Shown piece after piece: positions 52,301-61,300 of a stretch of 64,000 nt of DNA. The DNA is taken from the NCBI GenBank assembly GCA_946902875.1, contig OX336336.1, forward strand, positions 4,868,545-4,932,544, written 5' to 3'. Origin of the DNA: Nematopogon swammerdamellus. Lineage: Eukaryota; Arthropoda; Insecta; Lepidoptera; Adelidae. Position numbers and translations under genes: made by a program. Numbering within the stretch: position 1 is the first letter of the stretch; every line of letters starts with the position of its first letter. The notes under the pieces were generated by a model. That model had not been told where the DNA came from and did not search any database. It was given only the letters and a program-made list of their open reading frames with translations.

Positions 52301-55300
52301 GAATGGAAGGTCTCGGTATTACTTATAATATTAGAACAATAAGTAACTTGGCCACAATTTCCAAATTTACATGTCAATAATTCACACACACGAAGTTTCA
52401 CTAAAACACAAATGGGCACAACAAAACCAAACAAACAAATTGGTGCTAACGGCAGGTTGTTTTAGATCTTAAAGTGGTATATTGGATTAATATAACGCGT
52501 CACTACTGTAGAGCTCTTGTCCCACCCTTATATAACTAACACTACTGTAAAGTCACTAAAGAACCTTAACCTGTATAAGAATGAGCCTCTATTAAACAGC
52601 TCTTATAACACCTGTCTTAATACCATAATGTTAGCTGGGAAGTACATGGAACCGAAAAAAAAAGAATAAACATGTGAAAGGGTAAGATTGTTTCTGTTGC
52701 ATATTTACCATGGAGTCCGTCTAGAAGTTTGGGTAGTTTAATTATGTCAGTGTGCCCGTGACCGTGCCGATATCCCTCGCCACGCCCCCAAGTGCATATT
52801 TGTCCCCTGCAACAATTTGAGTCATCAAACATATGCAAACTAAATAAATTATTAAATGAAATACCTAAATGAATAAGGGCTGGAGGACAAAAACAGACAG
52901 ACAAGACAGACAGACAGACGGTATAGGTTTAGTAATAGGCCGGTTTTTTGGGCTTTTTTTAAGGGTAAAAACCAAAGTAAACGAAAGCGCTTAGTACGCA
53001 TCATAATAGTAGACAAAAAATGTAAATGCTCGAAGAAGTAATACTATGTAGCATCTATACAGCTACCACAAACTATATCAAAGAAATGCTAGCTAGATAA
53101 ATATTTAACCGCTGGAACGCTTCGCCGCCGGGCTAAAGTGTGGCCCAGTGGCGTGGGCGACTATCGGCATTGAAATACACGCTCTCGGAATATTGGGATA
53201 AGGCTCATTATACTTTAAAGAAAAGTGAAGATATTTTCGAAAAACAATTTTCTTTTTCACTCCTTGCGTTACGAATCACGGTCGCGAATATCTCCAACGT
53301 TTCACGGAGGCAGAAGTCGTACGGCGCGCGACGGATGAGCGGGTAAAATACAAGCTCTTTGAATATGGGGATAAGGCTCATTATACTTCAAAATAAAGGT
53401 ATGCCCTACTTGACGTGATTCACTTTGTCGCCAATCTAGAACAAAAAATTAACGAACTTTTCACTTGTTTTCAAGACAAAAGAAATGAAAAGTCGGTTGA
53501 AACGGCTATGTAAATAGTTCGTGTTTTCCATCCAGCAGGCACGACCGACGGGAAGCATTGACATGGCACCTAGTTCACCAAGGTGTTATGGGCTGACATC
53601 ACGGATGTAGTGGGTGACATAGCCAACTGTGTTAGTTTCCATAAAAAAATAAGGGATAACCAACTTGTTAGTGAGGGCAGCGTAGAAGTACTCGCCGGCG
53701 TAGACCCTGGCGAGGCGCAGCGGCGCGGGGGCGGGGACGGAGCGCACGCCGCCCCCGCCGCACCCGCCCGGCCCCAGCTCCCCGTCACCGAACACCAGCA
53801 GGCCGCCCTCGTACGTGCAGCAAACAGTCGCCGAGTCACCCCACCCTGCCCGCCCGTTACATTCAGCACACGTCAGTCTTTCTATTCCAATCAGCTTATA
53901 TACATACATACATAGATTCAGATTCAGATTCAGATATTTATTTCGCCATAAAGAACACACAAAAACAACAATATTTCATTGAGACATAAATGAAGATGTT
54001 TTGATTTGAAATGCATATTCAGTATAGTACATGGGCATCGGGTTCTCATGCGAGAGGTCCGAGGTTAAAATCCGGTCGGCGTGCACCTATGAGTTTTTTC
54101 TAACGAAAAAAATTACGTGCATACCTAACCTGCTGCTTCAATCATCTAAGTTCTAACTATCACCCAAAACCAACATCGTGAGCGAAGCAAGATAAAGTTA
54201 GTAATAAAAAAAAATAATACCAAACGCGATGTCGACGACGCGCTCGATGTTGTGCGCCGGGAAGACGACCAGCTGCGGCGTGTGACAGTTCTCGACGGTG
54301 GCGTGACCGAGCCGGCCGTGGCTGCCGCGCCCCCACGTGTACAGAGCACCGCGCGATGTTATCAGCGCGCTGCAACCGTCACAAACGCATCGTACACGCA
54401 AACCGACCGAGGTATTAACCGACTAAATAGTATCCAACACAGAACATCCAATTGCGAACTTGCTCGGACCAGTTTGAACGACATAAACAGCTTCAAAGCA
54501 AATATGCAGTGCATATCATTTCGTCACTACGTAACTGTCGCAACGCTTGTGGTGTCACGTCACATGCACCTGCAGCGCCATCTGTTGGCATGTTTGAAGG
54601 TCGTTTGAAGTGTGATTAAAGTTGATTGATTCAAGTTGAGTGAGCACTAGGAAGATGGTAAAATAGAAATATATTAAAGTAGAAATTCATTATATGTTAT
54701 TTTAATTAATTTAATTCATATTTGTTTTAATATTTTTATAATTATTGTTACTATCCTAGTGTATTTTGAATTTGTTGTGTGTGCAATGGGACAAGTGCCT
54801 GAATTAATAAATGATTTGATTTGATTGCTTTGGTTTGGGGTTAACTCTAGGCCTGCAAACGAGCCCCGCTTGGTTGGGGACCTTCGTGTAAATCCCCGCG
54901 ACCTCCAGCTGCCCCAGCCAGCCTATGTCCTCCATGAAAGCGACAAGACGACTGGGGCGTCTGCAGACCGCTGCAACGGAAGATGGAGAACGGAGTATGT
55001 TCCTTCGTCTGCTGTCAAGCACACTGCACACCGGAAACATTATTTATTACTTTATCTAAAAATAACTTGCAATTGACTTCAGACTTAGACAGTTGGATCT
55101 TTTCAACGCAGCTAAATCTCTGATTCGTTTAAGTTGTGTTTACCATACAATTTTGTTTTATAGATTTATTTCCAGGTAGTATTCACCTGCACGCTGGTCC
55201 AGCGGTGACCTGCACAACTTCCAGATGGGAGACGTGAGTGATGCGCGCGGGGGCGTCGCGCGCGGCCGTGTCGCCGTGCCCGAGCTGCCCCGCCTCGCCG

Positions 55301-58300
55301 GCGCCCCACGACCACGCCGCCCCGCCCGCTCCGCAACACAGGTAGTGTCGCCCCTCGGCGTGGCACGACACGCGCACGATGCGCTTGTCCTCCAAACCTG
55401 CACGTGCAATGCACACATGATTATGGTGGCACTATGTAAGAACAGCCCCACTGCATCTCTACCCATGCATGTCTCACAATACTTACAGTAAACAGACAAA
55501 AACAATATTATAAAAAAAAATTCCGAAAAAATAGAGACAAAGCAGATTTCCCCGGATTCGGCCTAGTTTTGAACGCATCCGGGCGGATTTTTTGGAGTTG
55601 TGCGCGTTACCTGAGCACTAGAAATAAAAAAATCCCAAGCGCTCACACCAACGCATGGCAAAATTTCATGAAAACATATACAAGGTGGGCCAAAAGTAAT
55701 CACCTGATGTTCTTTGGCTGTAATTTTTTTTTAAAAAGGAAAACATTGTTTCTCCTTATGAATTATTTTTATTTAATGAATTAGAATATTTTTCATTAAA
55801 ACTAGAAAATGATATCGGTCAAGTGTTCGCCGTCAGAATTAATGACCATACGGGCTCGTTTTATGGAATTTTTCATCACATGTGTCAGAACTTCCGGCGA
55901 TGGGTTCTTTAAGTGCTTGAAGAGTCCGAGGATTGTTTACATAAACCCGGGACTTTAAGTAACCCCACAAAAAATAGTCTGGAACGGTCAAATCGGGTGA
56001 TCTGGCCGAAGTCGGAAATCTTCGACGAAATTCACGCTGCGTCAATACCACAGACGAATTATTGCGCAAAAAAATGGATTCAATTATTCCGCGTTCTTGA
56101 GGAGAATAGCGTTCCATGGCTTATTGACGTGTATTCTGCATCTGTTTACTTCACAAATGTCAAAACAGAATTTACATTTAACGCCATTTTGAAAAGTTAT
56201 AGCGTCGTCCAATAGGGTGATTACTTTTGGCCCACCTTGTATGTATGTCAACTCTATGATAGAGCTAAAAGTTTCGCAATTGCGAGCGAGGATAAAATCA
56301 CACACTCCACATTGGAGGAATAAAAAAAGTATGTCCAGTTTTTTTAATCAAAATCCAGGGTTACTTCTTTTTATCCTGGTTTAATGAGATGAGCAATGAG
56401 ATGGCAGCCCCATGTCCGGACGACGGACCAATGAATAAGATATTTTCTTTAGACCTGACAAAAAAAAAGGTACCAGGAACGAGTTGGGTGAGCATCGTGT
56501 CGTAGTGCAAAGTGTGCACGGTTCCGTCGCTCGTGAGCAGCAACGCGAGCTTCTCCGCGCAGGCGACCTGCTGCACGCGCAGAGCGCCCAGCCGCACCGC
56601 CCCCACACCCACGCTCACCACCTCCTGCGCCGAGTCCGTGCACTGTAACAACGAGCATCCTGCTTACGCGCCGTTGTGGTGATAGGCCGCTTCACCTGTC
56701 ACCCTTCAGTGGATAAAAGGGCACAGTGGGTGCTTAGGCAACGACGCAGCAGACGAACTGGCAAGGAGAGGGGCAGGTTGGGTGGTCGAAGGGCCAGAAC
56801 CAATAGCACCTCTCCCTTTCAACCAACTAAGGTCATGGATTAGAACACAAGCAAAGGACCAGCACCAGCAACAATGGACAGAAGACTGTAGACAAGCCAG
56901 AGCGGCGGTGCCAGTCATCAACAGCAAGCTCAGTAAGGGTATAATACAACTGAACAAAGGTAAAATCAGATTGGTGGTGGGAACTTTAAGTGGACACTAC
57001 CCACTAAATAAGCACTTATTCATTATAGGTAAAACAGACAGCCCCCTGTGCAGGGGTTGCATGGGGGCTGAAGAAACGCCATCGCACGTGCTGCTTACAG
57101 TGCGAGGGTGTGGCAAACGAGCGGGCAAACATCCTCAAAAACCCGAGGACACTCCAAGAGGCCTGCAAGGACGTCGGCCGCCTGCAGGACTTCTGGAAGG
57201 AGCTGGGCTGGATGGAGTAGCAGCCGGGGTGATACGCACAACGGGTCCAAGAAGAGCGACCTACATGCGGAAAATGGCCATCAAGAAGAAGAAGGCTGCT
57301 ACACCGTTCGGAACCGGTGTAAAACTGCAGGTCCCTTCTCTTGCCCCTTACTAGGCGGTAGGCTCAAATTATAGCCGACTGGGTTGATACCACCGCACTG
57401 AATGAAAGGTCGGTCGAAACGGCTATGTAAATAGATTTTTTTCCTTCTAATAATGGGAACTTTCTATTCCTGAAGTTTCTCAAGCCTTTCCTGAAACACA
57501 CTGTATATGAGTAAAATTGATCACTTTACCATAGCGAAACCTTTGAGCGGAGGTAAGAAGGGTGTGGCGAGCCGCTCCAGGTGACACAGGAGAGCGATGC
57601 CGGCCTTCCTCGTGCTCAGCTGTCCGTCTCCGGCTGGGAGCTGCAGCTCCCTGAGTCAACAATCAACACAAATGGCTAAACACGGTTTTTCCCATATTAG
57701 ACTAAACTCTTTCAGACGACACACGGAAAATATATTTCGTCAGTTAATCTAAAATTCGTATAGTAGTAAAATTAGTATTGCCACGGATGTAAAAGGGTCA
57801 GAACGCTTTGAACTTAGCGCTAGTTGCGTAGCAGTAGAAGAATACTGGGTCTGATCGGTCGTGCGGAGGGGAGTGCATCCATTCGGTGGATGCTAATAAT
57901 AATTGACCTAGATTTTAGACTAACAAACATTAGGAAAAGAACAAGTTAGTAGGATTTTATTTTTGTGTTTTCTTTTCTTTTTGAGGTTGTTTTTTTGTAT
58001 TTATTATTTATTATTTTTTTGTAATTTTTCCTTCATCTATATATTTCATTCATATTATTTCTTGATTATCTTGTTCCATGTTCACATATTAAGGTGGAAA
58101 TAAGACTCAAAACGTGCTACCCGAGCAATGATGATTGAAACACGAACCGTATGCCGATGTAAATAGGTGCGAGATTCATTCTACTCGTGCGGTGGCTGAT
58201 ATGTCGCGCCGACGATGAACGTTTGCGCGAAAATCACACTATTTATTAAATTTCACGTGTTGGAAAGATGGAACAAAATATTTATTTCGCTACGATTCTA

Positions 58301-61300
58301 AGGAAAAATATTATCTATATTTCTATGATGGTCTTGTATTGAAACAATTTATGCTTCTCAAGATAATTTTAACTTGAATGTAAAATTTTCGTACTTTTCG
58401 TTATTTTTTGGAGATTTATTTAACACCTTTTCAAAGTAGTAAAATATATTTTTTTTTCGCTACGTTTGTTAATTAAAGATCAATACATAACATATATTTT
58501 TTACAGATTTTTTATCTTTACCAATAGCTCAATAATTTCGTTTAAAGTTGACCTTTTGACCCTTATTCTCGCCTTAATAGTGATAGACATACCATCTGAA
58601 TTTCGCAAAGCAGAAAAAACCACACAACTTAATCCTTTTTATATAATCCGTTTACTTCACAATCTGTCTCTCTTTGTACAGAACAATCCAAAATGCTCAG
58701 ACTGATGACAGACCCTCCATGGTGTGTCAGTATCGACATCTTTCACAATGATCTCTAAATTTCAACAGTGCATGAGGTGATAAGAAAGACAATTATTTAC
58801 ACTAATATTATAAAGAAAGACAATTATCTACACTATAATATTATATAGGTAAAGTTTGTAAGTGTGTAGGTTTGGATGTAGGAGGTAATCTCCAAATATC
58901 CGATTCGAAAAATTATTTCACAAATATTTAGAATGGACCTTCAGGATGGACATAGGAGTCGTATAGTTCCAGAACCCATCAAATCCACTTCTCTAAAAAA
59001 AGTAATTAAAAACTGTTTCGAATAAAGTATTAAATTTGTCACTTATCTGTTGAGACATTATGTTCCTAACACAGTCCAATCCAGAGTGAATCGCAAAGAA
59101 AAATTAACATTCGTTCCAGCTCCCTCGTAGTTTGATTTGGCGGTTATTTATTGAGGTATAGTTTTTTCGTCTTACTGTAAAATCGTCCTAAATGGAGTTG
59201 GCGGGTTCTGGAACTCATAGGCGAGTGAAGTCGCGGTCAAAAGCTAGTATACATTTTAAAATACGCACAGACAAGCGTCCGAAGGATCTGCACACAATTC
59301 TAACCTGTAAATAGTTCAGACTTACTTCAAATACTTGACCGTGGGACTAGGTTCGGTGTTGGACAGCGGCTCCGTTACCGGCGGTCTGTTAGGAATCTTC
59401 ACTCTCGCCATTCTTCTGAGAAATGGTCCCAGCGGCGCGGAGCACTCTCTCATTCTTACTAGCCTGTCAAACGATAGACATATCTTGATTCACTTTCTTG
59501 CCTATTGGCATAACTTATATGGAAGAAGTATGTAAGCCATAGGCGTGACGAGTTTGTCAGCCTCGGTAGCTCAGTGGTGTGGTCGGTCGACTGTTCTTGG
59601 ATGGTTGACTGCTCAACCGTTGGAGGCTGACCATGGTTCGGATTCCACGTTAAACTGTGGGTCCCTTCCCTTCTTACCTTACTAGGTGGTAGGGTTTAAT
59701 CCGGCCGGGTTGATACAACCTCACAACGAAACGTCAGTCGAAATGGCTATGTAAATAGTTCCTGTTTTCTGTCCAGTTCAGGGTAGCAGACATGAAATGA
59801 AAGGAAACACTGACATGGCACCTAGTTCATCCGGTGTTATGGACTGACATCACGGATGTTGTAGTTGATGTAGCCAAACGTGTCAGTTTCCATAAAAAAA
59901 AAAAATTGCCACTCGTGCAGTACGCATTGTCAATATTTAATTTGCATATACGCAGCGTTAACTGTTAACTGTGAGTGACGTAATGCATTACTTGTTGTCT
60001 CGTTTCCGCCTCTGCCTCGGCGCTAGTGTGAGCAGCATGTCCGCGGCGCGCAGCAGCGCCGGCAGCTCGGCGCGCCGCGCGCACAGCTCCACCCACACGC
60101 ACAGCGACAGCCGCCAGTCACCCAGCGGCACGCTGCACCCCACCTCCTTCACTACAGACCTGTGTACCCAACACACACTGTTATATAAGGTGTTTCCGCC
60201 TCTGCCTCGGCGCTAGTGTGAGCAGCATGTCAGCGGCGCCCAGCAGCGCCGGCAGCTCGGCGCGCCGCGCGCACAGCTCCACCCACACGCACAGCGACAG
60301 CCGCCAGTCACCCAGCGGCACGCTGCACCCCACCTCCTTCACTACAGACCTGTGTACCCAACACACACTGTTATAGAAGGTGTTTCCGCCTCTGCCTCGG
60401 CGCTAGTGTGAGCAGCATGTCCGCGGCGCGCAGCAGCGCCGGCAGCTCGGCGCGCCGCGCGCACAGCTCCACCCACACGCACAGCGACAGCCGCCAGTCA
60501 CCCAGCGGCACGCTGCACCCCACCTCCTTCACTACAGACCTGTGTACGCAACACACACTGTTATATAAGGTGTTTCCGTCTCTGCCTCGGCGCTAGTGTG
60601 AGCAGCATGTCCGCGGCGCGCAGCAGCGCCGGCAGCTCGGCGCGCCGCGCGCACAGCTCCACCCACACGCACAGCGACAGCCGCCAGTCACCCAGCGGCA
60701 CGCTGCACCCCACCTCCTTCACTACAGACCTGTGTACGCAACACACACTGTTATATAAGGTGTTTCCGTCTCTGCCTCGGCGCTAGTGTGAGCAGCATGT
60801 CCGCGGCGCGCAGCAGCGCCGGCAGCTCGGCGCGCCGCGTGCACAGCTCCACCCACACGCACAGCGACAGCCGCCAGTCACCCAGCGGCACGCTGCACCC
60901 CACCTCCTTCACTACAGACCTGTGTACGCAACACACACTGTTATATAAGGTGTTTCCGCCTCTGCCTCGGCGCTAGTGTGAGCAGCATGTCCGCGGCGCG
61001 CAGCAGCGCCGGCAGCTCGGCGCGCCGCGTGCACAGCTCCACCCACACGCACAGCGACAGCCGCCAGTCACCCAGCGGCACGCTGCACCCCACCTCCTTC
61101 ACTACAGACCTGTGTACGCAACACACACTGTTATATAAGGTGTTTCCGTCTCTGCCTCGGCGCTAGTGTGAGCAGCATGTCCGCGGCGCGCAGCAGCGCC
61201 GGCAGCTCGGCGCGCCGCGCGCACAGCTACACCCACACGCACAGCGACAGCGGCCAGTCACCCAGCGGCACGCTGCACCCAACCTCCTTCACTACAGACC

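Noticed and set aside
59971..61166. Plus-strand 62-codon frames in each 190-bp unit (Ser/Ala-rich)
   Set aside because: Repeated antisense frames of exon 2; no initiation context and no family match.
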